Made by a program: the position numbers and the translations under genes. Below are positions 10,430-21,995 of a stretch of 64,000 nucleotides of DNA, one piece after another; positions within the stretch are counted from its first letter, which is position 1; each line of letters opens with the position of its first letter. The notes below the pieces were generated by a model. The model made no database searches and was not told where the DNA came from. It was given only the letters and a program-made list of their open reading frames with translations. Source of the DNA: Breviolum minutum Mf 1.05b.01 (lineage: Eukaryota; Sar; Dinophyceae; Suessiales; Symbiodiniaceae); the NCBI GenBank assembly GCA_000507305.1, contig DF241589.1, positions 1 through 64,000 of the forward strand, written 5' to 3'.

Positions 10430-11010
10430 ATGGGGAAACACCAGTGGAATCGAAAAAACCAACTTGAAAGATATCCATTTTGTTGGGGTTCTTTTTTTGA
10501 GCCAGTTTACGAGTGCCAGGCCTGCTTGCTTTCAAAGCAAGCCGCTGAGGCTCAGCATAGAAGGTGCCTTTGGCTGAGAAGACATGGTATTGGTTTTTTG
10601 CAGTCGAGAACTTCGTAGCTGTTCCTTCTCTGCCAAAGAGAAACTTTGCAGCTTCTGGGCTGGCAACCACTTCCTTGTTAACAAAAGGGTGCTCACCTGC
10701 GTCAGCAGGTGGTGGTGACTCAGGTGCTGGGAGAGGTGGCTCTTTTGGAGCCTCTGCACTGACCAGTCGCTTGTCAGCCACTGCTTTCAGAGGCATCCAC
10801 AACTGACAGCAAGATGTGGCAAGGCACCTTAGACCAAATGTAGCATTTTGTAGCACTTGCTTTTCAAATTCTTCTGCTTCTGAGCAGGCTTGTCCTTGAG
10901 GCTTGCCTTGGCCTTCATGCTGGCCTTGAACACTGCACTGAGCTTCTTAGGCTTAGCAGCTGCTTTCTGCTTAACTTGAGGCACTTCTTGCTCAAGAGCT
11001 TCTTGCCTGT
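10430..11010 (-). CDS. Candidate Lys/Ala/Pro-rich coding region, frame-broken
   Basis: Leftwards, one frame (about 11007-10826) reads Lys/Ala-rich sequence (VKQKAAAKPKKLSAVFKAS then MKAKASLKDKPAQKQKNLKS). A second frame (10856-10430) continues with APKEPPLPAPESPPPADAGE and AAKFLFGREGTATKFSTAKN. The first ends in AA|GTGCTA; a TCTAAG 31 nt later restores the phase, which is either a very small intron or a frame error. Basic and proline-rich; no domain recognised. Confidence 0.45.
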
Positions 11011-11013
11011 AGC

Positions 11014-11115
11014 ACCCTCCCCTGAAACTAACATGGTACCTGAAAATAACCCCCTACAAAAAGGAGATTCCCTTTGGAAAGCATCATTTTTAGGTGCTAT
11101 GACAATTTCAGGGAA
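11014..11115. mobile_element. Palindromic element, family B
   Basis: ACCCTCCCCTGAAACTAACA ... TGACAATTTCAGGGAATGT. Imperfect inverted ends; centre GGAGATTCCCTTTGGAAAGC. Confidence 0.7.
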
Positions 11116-11119
11116 TGTA

Positions 11120-12466
11120 AATTCTTCAAAAAAGGTGCCTTAATAGTGCAAATGTTTTTCGCAGTCTCAAAGTCGTTTGGGCAGCCGTGGATGTGATCTA
11201 GAAGATCTCGTCAATCAACCATGATCCGGAAAAATGCCTATCCCGGATTATCCCTATAAGATTTCACCCAACCTGAAGATAGCTAAAATCAAGGGCAATT
11301 TCCCCCTCAAACACAAAGCATATTCAAAAAGGCCTCAGCATGAAAATTCAAATAGATAGTATGAGCAAACACCCTCACCAGGTGGATTGATCATGAGGCA
11401 AAACATCTCTAGCGCAAGGTCAACAAAAATGGCGCAACAAACAAAATGCCAAAGGTTATTCTTTCTAAGAGTGGCCAAAGCTACGACTTTCAGCTAGCAG
11501 ATACGACTTAAACCTAGTACCAATATTTGTCGCGCGCATTTGAGACAACCAGGAATTCTTTGCAGACTTCATGCCTGCAGTTCTTTTTAAAACTTTGCCT
11601 GGCACACGTTGTTAGAGGGTGGTCTTAGTCCTTGCTCAACTGTGTAAGTGGTAGTTTGTGAACACGCCGCCCAGGCTGCAAAGTTATCAAACATTGGTTG
11701 TGCCTTGCGGTGGGCCATGTCGATGTTTCTGAACCCATCTGAAGAAAAACATCATCAAACAATCATAACGAATCATCTTCCATTTGTGAAAATCCATCAC
11801 CAGGTGATTCAAAGTGAATCTTGTATCCCCTCATTTGGAGGTCACTTCACCTTTGAAGGGGGTTAACCATCTCAGAACTGCCAGCTTCAAAAAATCACCA
11901 CCACCAACCAGGTCACGAAATCACCTGTGACTTCCCCCACCCAGCTGGGCTTACCTCACCGGTGCTCCTGTCCCATGCACCGGGCCCCGTGTACTCGGCT
12001 GCACCGGTACCGTGGGACGGCTTCGGCGTGCGCCGGTTTGGGCGTTTTTTTCGCGCCGGAAGAGGCGGTCAGCCTTGGATTTGGTTAATAGAGTTCATAG
12101 GGATCCCATGGAATGATATGATATGTTTATGATGTTAAATTTCTAAAGCTTAAGGTGTAATACATCAAGATATAATATAAAGAAACATATTGTGGACAAT
12201 ACAAAACACATATGTACTTTGTAAAACTTATATATGTATATATATATATTGTGTGTGTATTGTACCTATTTTCTTCACTTTTGTATATGTACCTTGCAAT
12301 TGAATCACCCCTTTAAACATCAAGCAACTTCAAATTTGTAAACATATCCTCTACTTGATGAATCCCGGAATTTGTTCACCTATGAATTGCTGTAATAATC
12401 TGATGATCCACATCGTGGAAGAGAATTGACATCTTTTTTACGAAGGGGTTATTTGAGCATCACTAT
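11120..12466. other. Gene-free stretch with one GC-rich patch
   Basis: A CpG-rich patch at 11940-12080 (CACCGGGCCCCGTGTACTCG, GGCGTGCGCCGGTTTGGGCG) stands out from AT-rich surroundings and might be a decayed exon, but no frame is convincing. A (TA)n run sits at about 12228-12252. Confidence 0.45.
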
Positions 12467-12550
12467 CTACTTGGTGGTTGAACCAACCTGTTTGAAAAAT
12501 ATTATATAGCCAATTTGGATCACTTCCCCAACTTTGAAACCACCACCCAG
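12467..12550. mobile_element. Family A element, internally shortened (84 bp)
   Basis: CTACTTGGTGGTTGAACC ... ACTTTGAAACCACCACCCAG. The GGGGTGAAAATAAAAAATA part of the centre is missing. Confidence 0.8.
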
Positions 12551-12959
12551 TAAAGTATCATTATCCTGTACAGCAATTTCCAAAGCCTCCTTGAAGGAGC
12601 TATCTCCTCTATGCTTGGTCGATTGTGGGTATCCAGAAATAGTTGTGGATTTTTTGGGCGGATGATAATAGCCAAAAAAACATCCTGATGTGGATGACTG
12701 TAAAATGATAGTACCATCCCTTGTTCCAGGTATTTTCACTCCCACCCCCAAACGGCCCTGGGAACGAGACATTATATCTGGGTCTCATCTAAATGAAGGG
12801 AAAAACATCGTTCTGAAACAGATGCAAAACATATTTTTCAATTGTTATAGATGCAAACACAGGAAAAAATAATTCTCGGCTCATCATTTTCCCATCCCAG
12901 AATTTGTGTTCAAATTTCACATTTTTTGCCACTGTTACTTTTGGAGGGAAGAAATCCTG

Positions 12960-13085
12960 CACCAGCTGGGATGAAAACGAACCCTTGTAAATAATGGGGT
13001 AATTTACCAACCTCAACTGGTGATCGCCGGATTTCTGAACCATCAACAGTGGGGTGGTTGAACCAACCCATTTGACCAAACATGG
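12960..13085. mobile_element. Family E element joined to a family A fragment
   Basis: Family E (CACCAGCTGGGATG ... GATCGCCGGATTTCTGAACC then ATCAACAG) runs straight into GGTGGTTGAACCAACCC, the left end of family A. Confidence 0.65.
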
Positions 13086-14320
13086 TAGACCAACCCTATG
13101 TAGTGGAAGGGCGCCAAGAAGGTTCCTTCAAGAACTAAGGATGGACCATGATGGCTCGCTCCCTGGAATGATCCATTGGGTTCTTTTTTGGAATCGCAGA
13201 AACTGGGTAACCAAAATTTAAAGCTTTAACATCTAAAACAAGAAGGGTGTAAGCTACAATCTGTGCGTGATTTTCAAAATCCTACACCCCCTCAAACTAA
13301 CATCTAACATGGAACCACCAAAATGGTGTTGAAGATTCGTTTCCTTTCCAACGGCAATGATTTTCAGGTTCCAGCTGTTTAGTTTTCCCAAGAATCCACT
13401 CCAAACCCAAAAGAAACCAGGCAAGCAACTTGTTTTTTTTTGCTGGATGGAACAACATCGACTACTGGTTGCAATGGCGAAGGAGTGTCACATTCTTTTA
13501 CAGTTGGATCATAGATATATGTATATATAGATACATATGGGTAGCATCCATCGTTTTTTCATAGCACATCTGGGCAAATTGGAATATTTCCTAAACCTGA
13601 ACCATTTGGGTGACCTCAGCTGAGGTCGCTAAAATTTGCCTGAATGCATGGATCACGTGGCCGATTTTCCAGCCAGCTATGTGACTGTATGGGTGATACA
13701 AATTAGTTCTTGTGACCCAAACCATCAGTTGACATGTTGGATATTGCCCGAAAATGTCATTCTCACTGCCGTTTTTGAGCGCTCTAATATATCATATCAC
13801 ATGATCCCTTTTGAAAAAAACCACCGGGTTTTTGAACCAAGAAACGGCTCGCACTTTGCCACTTTTCAATTTGCCGACCTGGCGATATCATAGCTTCAAA
13901 TGGAAAGGAGGGAGCTAAGGAGCTGTTGGGGTTAACAGGGAGCAAGTCAGAGCTAGTCCGAGGTGCTAGGTTTCTAAGCATATCTTAGTCTGACTTGAGA
14001 CATATTTAGAACACAAACTTAAACAAATTCGATTTTGGTAAAAAACATATGTATCATTTCCTTTTGAAGAACACATCCCATCCCCATCCTGATAGTGAAT
14101 ACTTGTTGCACCAATTTGTGAAGCACGCAAATTCATCATTGCTTCACCTTTCTACTGGCTCATGGCGAATCAGAAACATTCAGAAACATCTGGGTGAGTG
14201 AAGAAACATATATTATTTAGAAACAATTTCTTCCTCACTAGATGGGACCACAAATCAGCACCATTTGGTGAATGGTCGCCGTTGAAAGTTGTCTAAAAAT
14301 CAATCTCTCAATAAATTGTG
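13086..14320. other. Gene-free stretch
   Basis: Contains a degenerate family B piece (13287-13380) and a CCTCAGCTGAGGTCGC palindrome at about 13614-13630 shared with 48030-48050. No exon is supported. A leftward frame at 13784-13981 is open but not convincing. Confidence 0.4.
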
Positions 14321-14452
14321 CCTCCCTGAAAATAACAGGTCGTGGAANGGTCGCGGGTGAAAATCAATGGTTGGAAGATGAAATTTCCTTGTGAAGGGTT
14401 TCAGCCCAGCCTATTTTCAGAGGCCTTTGGCTGCTAGTTTTGGCGAGGGTGC
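14321..14452. mobile_element. Palindromic element, family B, diverged
   Basis: CTCCCTGAAAATAACAGG ... GGCTGCTAGTTTTGGCGAGG. It contains the single unresolved base at 14348. Confidence 0.55.
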
Positions 14453-14665
14453 ATCTCTAACATTTAGCTAAAAACATCTCAAATTTCAAAATCAAAACCT
14501 TTTCACATAGATATCAACAACAGCTTACTCAACCAAAGAACCATGAAATAAAAGTTGGGTTTTTCTACTAAATACCTACTCGCCAAAAGTTTTGAAGGTT
14601 GGCCATTGGCTGAGTCAGATGAGCCACGAAAAAAGCCTCCTACTGTCCATGAAATGCTGGTTGGT

Positions 14666-14765
14666 TAATAGGGATCCTTACAATGGTTTATTACAATCCC
14701 AAAATAATTGGGTAGTATAATCCACTAATCCTCTAGATACCCTAAACAACCAGTGGCCCTTTTTT
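14666..14765. mobile_element. Palindromic element, family G
   Basis: TAGGGATCCTTACAATGG, AATAATTGGGTAGTATAATC, then TACCCTAAACAACCAGTGG. Same order of modules as 51795-51875. Confidence 0.7.
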
Positions 14766-14955
14766 CATTGCTCAAATGGCCATATTTACCATCTCCATTT
14801 CCAGATTCCCACCGAAAACCACTCTAAGATCCCATAGGTTCATCCCCATACCTCACGACTCAAGCTATCATAAAGGAGCCGATCACTGGCTGACCTCAAG
14901 AAATTGAGACAGTGAACTCCCAACCCTACAGGATCATATCATTAGGATACTTTCT

Positions 14956-15055
14956 CTAGTTGGTGGTTGACCCACCCATCTGAAAAGATATTAATCAAAT
15001 TGCATCATCTCCCTAGGTAGGGATGAAAATAAAAGATGTTTGAAACCACCACCTA
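14956..15055. mobile_element. Family A element
   Basis: CTAGTTGGTGGTTGACCC ... GTTTGAAACCACCACCTA, about 100 bp. Confidence 0.85.
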
Positions 15056-15159
15056 TTTTTTTTGAGAGCGGGGGACCTGTTCTGATTTTTTTTGGGGTGG
15101 AAATAAAAACAATTTACCCATTTCTTGAAACGGCCATTTATAGGGGTTACTTGGAAGAT

Positions 15160-15300
15160 ACTTGGAAGATCATGGCCATGACTTGTGAGTAATTAGCAAC
15201 TCTGGTGTTTGTAAGTTCCCAGTTTTTGAGGTTGTGTGACCCGTTGGGAATGGCCATGAATATGGCTACTCACTACTGACTAACTGGGAGCCTCCAAATT
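15160..15300. mobile_element. Palindromic element, family C, diverged
   Basis: GGAAGATCATGGCCATGACT then TGTGAGTAATTAGC at the left, CTACTCACTACTGACTAACT then GGGAGCCTCC at the right. Confidence 0.6.
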
Positions 15301-16082
15301 TTCAAACTGGTCATTTTTTCAGGGATGGGTTTTGATCTAATGGCTGATCAACCTGCCAACCTCCTTATGTACCTCCCTGAAAAAATGTGACGAAAAATAG
15401 GGCCCTATGCTGGGAAACCTAGCCATAACAATTGGTGGTTAACACTCATTGAACTGGTTGGTGGTTGAGCCTTCGGAATAGAAATGCAATCGTTACTTGG
15501 AATGCCTTCGGGTCCCAAAACCTATTCTCACTGACCTTCGCAATGGAATTGCATACACTTTGGAAGATTAAGGCTGGAACCTACAGCCATCACCCATTTT
15601 TGGCAGGAACATGGTCTTCCATCGGGGCGTAAATGCGTGGATGATACAACCAAAAAATCCCAATGTGAACCAAGGTCAAATTGGCAAGCCTCAATGTATC
15701 CCATTATCCGAAATGTATTCCTCCATGTGTGGCGAATGTATTTTTACCTACATTAAAACCTTTAAAAAATTGCCAAGGAGAGGGATGATGATGTTGATGA
15801 GCTTATATCACCACTTGAGGTTGGTTGTTCATGCCATTCTTTGCAAGGGACTCAACGGATTTCTCATCAACGGTAATGTCATAATGGACTTACCATGTAA
15901 TCTTAGCAACTAGAGAGATTGGAACCGACCAACCATCAAACGTAGTGCCAACTCCCAAATCATTTCGGGGCTATAGTATTTGAACTGGATTGAACACCAC
16001 CATCAACAACAGCATCATCATGATCATGATCATTACAAATCATCTATAGTAACAAAACGTCCAATGCTGTACATATCCATCT

Positions 16083-16280
16083 TCAATCATCACCAAACAA
16101 TTCTACATCATCATAAGTGGTTCCAGCTGTCAATTCATCATGTACTCCCACGTCTTCGATACCATCAGCCGCTTCCCCAAATTGCAGCTGTCCCGACGCA
16201 CGTCTCAAGCTTGGTCTCTTTTGGCGAGTTGGTAGCGCCTGGGAACGGGGCCAGCGGAACGGTACCAACATGCACATAGC
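16083..16280 (-). CDS. Candidate terminal exon with acidic tail
   Basis: Starts at 16280 after AAATTCAG and reads in phase 0 AMCMLVPFRWPRSQALPTRQ, then RASGQLQFGEAADGIEDVG, and a tail DDVELFGDD before TGA at 16083-16085. Acidic C-terminus, no family recognised. The upstream exons are not identified. Confidence 0.4.
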   Translation of the reverse strand, partial: AMCMLVPFRWPRSQALPTRQKRPSLRRASGQLQFGEAADGIEDVGVHDELTAGTTYDDVELFGDD

Positions 16281-17116
16281 CTGAATTTAGAAGCTATCCT
16301 TTAAAGAGGTACCAATAACATAGGAGGGGCCAGACCTTTGCTTCACGAATGAGGTGATATTACTTTCAATTCGATGGTTATAAAAAATCATTTTTTTTTT
16401 CATTGTGGCCTACTAAGATCTCGACAGATCTTGGCGAAACAAAAACATACTGTAGAGGTGGCGCAGGATTTCTTCCATCAACAATAGCGCCAGAACTCAT
16501 ATTAACTTAAAACTTAGGTGACACTTGATATTTTCACGCTGACATGGATTCATGAAATCCCCAAATCGGGGGTGAAGATAAACCACATGATATCAAGACG
16601 CAAAATAATCAACGTACCTACGACATCACTCAAGGAGCAAACTTGATGTGCAAAATTGACAAAAAATTGAGAAAACTGGGTCCTGGGAAGGTTTGTTTAC
16701 CCTTGTCCTTTCCGTTAGACTATGGCTGTTTTGGGTGCATATATGTTACAATTTCAGGGGGTGTGTATTCACAAGTTGGGAGCGGTAAAAAATCTCGAGA
16801 TCTTCGTCAGGGTGTGCAGGGAGGCACATTCGCACTGTAAACATGGAACTGAATATGATTATACCAACACGTGGGCTATCAATCGGCAATGCTTGGTAAG
16901 GTATATGCTCATTTTGAGCCACTTTGCGAGTTCGTGAGATGCCATGGAGATCACTGCAAGTTCCGGATACTTCCTGTCTTTTGTATCTTGTAAACCTGAC
17001 CAAATTCAATCTGGGTTCGAAAGTTTCATCAAGAACAAACCGACTGCAAACCTACGAGGCTGCACCTGGCACGTTTCAGCCAAACACCTGGAAAACACAC
17101 CCCGCGCAAAACTGGA

Positions 17117-18082
17117 CTAAACACCTTCGAGCTGCTCTCGAACTGCCGAACTGTCACCGCCATAGTTTGCATGACCCCAGGTCACGACAGATCCGTCTTC
17201 CAGAATTGCAGCAAAGGCCTGACTTGTCGCTTGAATCTGCTTCACACCCGTGAGCTGATCTCGAACTGCCGAACTGTCACCGCCAAGGTCTGCATGACCC
17301 CAGGTCACGGCAGACGCGTCTTCCACAATCGCAGCAAAGGCCGAACCTGTGGCTTGAATCTGCTGCACGCCCTTGAGCTGATCTCGAACTGCCGTACTGT
17401 CACCGCCATAGTTTGCATCACCCCAGGTCACGACAGATCCGTCTTCCAGAATCGCAGCAAAGGCCCCAGGTGTGGCTTGAATCTGCTGCACACCCTTGAG
17501 CTGATGTCGAACTGCCGAACTGTCACCGCCAAAGCTTGCATGACCCCAGGTCACGACAGATCTATCTTCCAGAATCGCAGCAAAGGCCCCAGGTGCGGCT
17601 TGAATCTGCTGCACGCCCTTGAGCTGGTCTCGAACTGCCGAACTGTCACCGCCAAGGTCTGCATGACCCCAGGTAAAGACAGATCCGTCTTCCAGAATTG
17701 CAGCAAAGGCCTGACTTGTCGCTTGAATCTGCTTCACGCCCTTGAGCTGATCTCGAACTGCCGAACTGTCACCGCCATAGCCTGCATGGCCCCAGGGAAT
17801 GATTGCCCTGTCTCCATGATGCCACAAGGCAAAGGCCCTGCTGGTTGCTGCCAGTTGTGGTTGAAGTACCAGAGCTGTAAGGCACTCTCCGTCCTGTATC
17901 TCTGCTTCTTCTAAGCTTTGCTCAAAATTGACTAAGACTCGATTCTTGGCAGTGATGAGTCTAAGGTACTTTTTCCCAAAGGCTCGTTGGGCCTTTGTCC
18001 TTAGATCTTGCATCTTGGCGGAAGGCAGAAGCGAGAGAAGTTCAGCATGCCCATTTGGCAAAACTACATTTATCTTCAGCAT
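17117..18082 (-). CDS. Ubiquitin-like plus RCC1-type repeat protein, dinoflagellate family
   Basis: One uninterrupted frame of 321 residues from ATG 18082. Residues 1 to about 75 (MLKINVVLPNGHAELLSLLP, then a basic stretch and LEEAEIQDGECLTALVL) resemble a ubiquitin-like domain. From about residue 85 there are six to seven near-identical repeats of 41 residues (AILEDGSVVTWGHADLGGDS then SAVRDQLKGVQQIQAT), i.e. 123 bp at DNA level. RCC1 repeats form a beta-propeller; a degenerate version of this kind is massively duplicated in dinoflagellates and is often auto-named HERC2-like, without functional proof. The frame stops inside a repeat (EQLEGV, then TAG), so the copy is truncated or its last exon is spliced (a GTGTTT donor overlaps the stop). 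Role unknown. Confidence 0.85.
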   Translation of the reverse strand: MLKINVVLPNGHAELLSLLPSAKMQDLRTKAQRAFGKKYLRLITAKNRVLVNFEQSLEEAEIQDGECLTALVLQPQLAATSRAFALWHHGDRAIIPWGHAGYGGDSSAVRDQLKGVKQIQATSQAFAAILEDGSVFTWGHADLGGDSSAVRDQLKGVQQIQAAPGAFAAILEDRSVVTWGHASFGGDSSAVRHQLKGVQQIQATPGAFAAILEDGSVVTWGDANYGGDSTAVRDQLKGVQQIQATGSAFAAIVEDASAVTWGHADLGGDSSAVRDQLTGVKQIQATSQAFAAILEDGSVVTWGHANYGGDSSAVREQLEGV

Positions 18083-18099
18083 CCAACTGACGATTATTC

Positions 18100-19732
18100 A
18101 CAGCATCAGCAATGATACTTCACACTTTGAGCCCAAGCTATGCAAGACTACATGATCAAACAAAAGTGGGGAACAGAAAGCCCTAGCTCAAACCCGACTC
18201 AATGTCTGAAATCAAGACCTACCAGAGAGCCCTTGGTTGGCAACTGAAAGGGTTGAACACAGAGCTCGGAACTTAAAATTAACCTGAGTGAAAAGATCAA
18301 CCTTCGCCAGAATAATTTGTGCCACTGTTTTTTTTTCCGGGGTAACACACTTAGGTGTGGTAGGCTCTGCTTGACTCTGGGATAACTTTTGCAGCTTTAT
18401 ATGATTTACATGTTTTACATCCATGAGGCGTTGAGAAGATCTGTCATATGCTAAACTTGTAAAATTTTGATGAGTAATCGCCAGCCATCTGAAAAACTAT
18501 TTCCTCAACATGCATATCAAATGTTTCTTCGTTCATTTTACAGGGTTTTTCACAAATTTCCCCAACAAAACATCTTTTTGAGAGTCACCATCACCGGACC
18601 AGTGAAAATCCCTTTGACCCCCCTTAAACAGAGAGAGCCCCCAAAAAACTCCCCTAAGAATTTGGGTCCCAAGCACGGGAATGGTATGGGTCCCGCATAT
18701 CACCTCCAAGGATGACTAAAACCCCAGGACTTGATCCAATCGTCAACTATGGGTGATCGGTTTCGTCCCCAATTCTTGGGGTTGTTTGGACCCTGGACCC
18801 CTTCCAAATGGACGTTTTTAAACAGCATATCAACAGTTGGTTACTTACTACTTGGTCCTGACTCAGCCGTCTCGGACGGCTAAAATAGAAGTTCAAAACT
18901 TCATTCTTCCTATTAAACACTGTTGATGTTTCAGAAATCCGGCGATCACCAGTTGACAAAAAGATACTTTATCCCCATTACTTTCTGGAACCATCAAGAG
19001 TTGAGTATGTAATCCCCCAAGAGTGGGATGTCAGGTGATCAGCTGAGTCAGCTGAGGGATGACCGGATCTCCCAGGGCCCCTGGGTGTGCCGCACCATTG
19101 GAGATGAAACCAGGCTTGGAGTGCCTGGTTTCATGAAACTGAAATTGATGGAACCAGGCGGATATATCCACTTAGGATGTCCCTGTACCCAGGTTTCAGG
19201 GGGTGTTTTCACCAAGGCATTTTTGAATAGAAAAAAACCCTACAAAAACGGGACTTTTTCGGAAAACCCATGGCACCGATTTCATCACTTCCGAAAAACT
19301 GCAGCAGATCCTCCAAGTATGTACGCGGAAGTGTTTTTCAACGATGACTTGGACTTGCTATTTGCTGAAAATATATGTCCGATGTTTTTTGTCACAAAAG
19401 TTCCAAACAAACAATACTCTGACAAAAAAAAAGGTCCAGGTGATTTTTGAAAATGTTCCTCATGAATTTGAGATGGGATCCAAACCGTAACAAAATTACC
19501 AAGCAAACAAACACAAGCTAGAGGGATTGCTTTTTGTGAGAGGTCGGTTTTCAAGCGAACATCGTTTGGGTCGGTATCCTTATTGCCATTTTGGGTTGGA
19601 ATCCCCGAAAATCTCCCTGAAACCAACGGGTACAACTTTCCACACTTATTCTAAAAAAAGGTGTCAGCAGGTCCAAGAAAATTCACAGTAATATAGAAAT
19701 ATGAGCAAGAACTCAGTGTATATTAATTTGAT
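18100..19732. other. Repeat remnants, no supported gene
   Basis: Holds a family E piece (18918-18997). Open frames such as 19028-19450 (plus) and 19285-19635 (minus) overlap each other on opposite strands and show no clear protein character. Confidence 0.4.
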
Positions 19733-19848
19733 TTATTTTTTTTGGATGGCTGGAAAAAAATAAGAGTAACATATTCCCAAATGGTGATGAATCCCATGGG
19801 ATCGAATCTGTAAAAAACCAATCACCAACTAAAAAAACACAATGATTA
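19733..19848. mobile_element. Palindromic element, family F
   Basis: TTGATTTATTTTTTTTGGATGG-like left end, CCCAAATGGTGATGAATCCC centre, and AATCACCAACTAAAAAAACA right end, inverted relative to the GGTGGTTGG start. Confidence 0.6.
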
Positions 19849-19866
19849 TTACAACCCCCTAAAACT

Positions 19867-19964
19867 ATAGTTGGTGGTTTCAACCCATTTCAAAAATAGT
19901 AGTGAAATTGGATCATTTCCCCAAGTAGGGATGAAAATAAAACATATTTGAAACCACCACCTAG
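19867..19964. mobile_element. Family A element with AAAACT target duplication
   Basis: TAGTTGGTGGTTTCAACC ... TTTGAAACCACCACCTAG. AAAACT precedes and follows the element. Confidence 0.85.
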
Positions 19965-20059
19965 AAAACTAACGAATGATATTTCTGGGAGAAGGATCGA
20001 TCCTTTGAAACTTCCTTTTTGGAGGTTTTGAGGTAAATATCTTCAGAGCTGATTGGTTT

Positions 20060-20160
20060 TGGCATGGCAACCCTGAGGGTCCCCTGCTAAAAGTTAAACT
20101 TTGAGTGGCTTACATGAAGCAACCCCACTAAACTCAGGGTGGAGCGTTCAGGGGTCCATT
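20060..20160. repeat. Palindromic repeat, family K
   Basis: GCATGGCAACCCTGAGGGTC, AAAGTTAAACTTTGAGTGG, then CCACTAAACTCAGGGTGG. A related copy with AAGTTAAACTTTTAGTGGG lies at 44400-44490. Confidence 0.55.
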
Positions 20161-20295
20161 TTTGGAAAAATCATCTCAGATGTGCCCCAATCTGAGGGTT
20201 GGCAAACCGAAGCACCTTAAAATTTCCAAGAAAATCCCCGATTTCCACAGCTTCTTTAAAAAAAAGGGTGCCTTGTTTGAGTTTGAGGGTCCTGG

Positions 20296-20396
20296 GTACC
20301 CTCTTTCGGAAACTAACATATCTCCTCCTAAGGTACTTTCGAAGATGATGTTCCTTTTCCGAAGGTGGGATATGTGATCGTTTCCAGGGGGGTACC
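20296..20396. mobile_element. Palindromic element, family B, with GGTACC ends
   Basis: GGTACCCTCTTTCGGAAACT then AACATATC at the left and GATATGTGATCGTTTCC then GGGGGGTACC at the right. Clear long inverted repeat. Confidence 0.8.
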
Positions 20397-20818
20397 GAAA
20401 ACATATCCAATGAATTTTTTGGGTCGCAAACAGCCCCGGAAAAAGCCCACTTAATTTCCGTAATACTTAATCAATACTTCTCGATTCATATCCGTCTCTG
20501 TGCATAAAAAACCTTCAACTAGAAATGCAACGATTTCTTGTCAACTAGGTGATTCTTTCGCCGTGACCTTTTTGATCCCCGATCGTTGGAGGTCATGGAA
20601 AAAACCATTTGAAGGGTCACGAAATCACCCATCCCCAAAAAAGGTCACCTTTGCAGAACTGAAACCGGAAACGTTTCCTTCGTTTTTTTTGGTGCCATTA
20701 TGAAAAGAAGGAGCTCATTTTCCCCTTTTTTAACGGTGCTTCGGTACCCAAGAAAACCACCAGCCATTTTTAACGGAGTCACCCCCCTAGCCTGGCACAA
20801 AAGGCAACCTGAGAAGAG

Positions 20819-20941
20819 TTCACCCTCCCTGAAACGAAAAATCCATCGCCGGCCCTAAAAATGGATGCTTGGAATACTGCTTTTCCTATTGGGTTTTGGC
20901 CTATTTCGAGGGGCAAACTGCTAGTTTTAGGGAGGGTAACA
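20819..20941. mobile_element. Palindromic element, family B
   Basis: TTCACCCTCCCTGAAACGA ... CTGCTAGTTTTAGGGAGGGT. Long inverted ends. Confidence 0.75.
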
Positions 20942-21225
20942 ACAAAAAACACACAGCTCTTCGTTTTAAAGTTTTGCAACAACAAAAACATCCAAATGCG
21001 TTCCAAAGTCCTTTCACCAACTCACCCATCTCTGGTTCCAAAATTTGCCGTTTCGAAGTACACATTTTTTCTTCCAAAAGGTGTTTTTTCTTTTTTCCTG
21101 GGCAAATCACTATAGGAATTCCAAGTGACCCCACAACAAAAGCACATCTATCTAAGCAACGCCGTTTGTTTCTCTGAGGTGATTTCGGGAGACTGGCCCT
21201 CCTTGCAAAAGTAGCATGATATTGT

Positions 21226-21331
21226 CCGGTTGGTGGTTGAACGAACCCATCCTGAAAAATATGCGCAAGTCAAATTGGATGATGTCCCCACATAGGGATG
21301 AACATACAAAATCTTTGAAACCACCACCTTG
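21226..21331. mobile_element. Family A element
   Basis: CCGGTTGGTGGTTGAACG ... TTTGAAACCACCACCTTG, with TTGT at both flanks. Confidence 0.8.
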
Positions 21332-21634
21332 TTGTTCTCTCAAATCAATGGTGACTGAGATCTTTCTTCCACGAATGCCGTGAAAAAAAACAACCAAAAT
21401 GACACTCTCTCTCTCTCTCTTGTTGACATGTCTGTTTTGTCTGCTGAACGCTACCACCTAATATAAAGACCTGCCAAAGAACTTGGAACGAATTTTGTGT
21501 CGTTGGTTGGTCCAGACCACAACATGGGTAAGGAACAATCACACGCAGGTGCCTTCTCATCTTCCCTACGACAATTCACACTAGTTGTTTGGCACAGCAA
21601 ATCATTCAAAGTTACCATACCTAAGCATAAAATT

Positions 21635-21728
21635 TACCCTCCTGGGAACTAACATATCCCCTGAAAAGTCCATTTTGAAGATGATTTTCCTTTTCCCCAG
21701 GTGGGATATGTTAATTTCCTGGAGGGTA
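21635..21728. mobile_element. Palindromic element, family B, compact copy
   Basis: TACCCTCCTGGGAACTAACA then TATCCC, and GGGATATGTTAATTTCCTGG then AGGGTA. The two arms are inverted repeats of about 25 bp. Confidence 0.85.
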
Positions 21729-21889
21729 GGTTCCGAATATACTAAAAAGTGTCACTTTCAGTGGGAAACAATTCAAAAATCATCCACTAAACTCGAGTGG
21801 ATGTTGCGGTTCCCGGGACGATTTTTAAGTGACAATCCATCCCCCCAATCTAGGTATGGAATTTTGGGAATATCCCCCACAATTCTATC

Positions 21890-21995
21890 CTAGTTGGTGG
21901 TTGAACCAACACATCTGAAAAATATGATCGTCAAATTGGATCATTTCCCCCCAAATAGGGGATGGACATAAAAAATATTTGAAACCACCACCTAG
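21890..21995. mobile_element. Family A element with 13-bp target duplication
   Basis: CTAGTTGGTGGTTGAACC ... TTTGAAACCACCACCTAG. CCACAATTCTATC lies directly before (21877-21889) and directly after (21996-22008). The right-hand copy is inside a leftward candidate exon. Confidence 0.9.

Noticed and set aside
16900-16925. Possible relict of the dinoflagellate spliced leader (CTCATTTTGAGCC)
   Set aside because: Matches too few bases of the leader and is not next to a gene start; no convincing relict was found in the window.
17171-17914. 247-residue open frame on the plus strand
   Set aside because: It is the antisense shadow of the RCC1-type repeat gene; the repeats keep the opposite strand open.
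21397-21421. CTCTCTCTCTCT run as a regulatory site
   Set aside because: Plain dinucleotide microsatellite with no nearby gene start.
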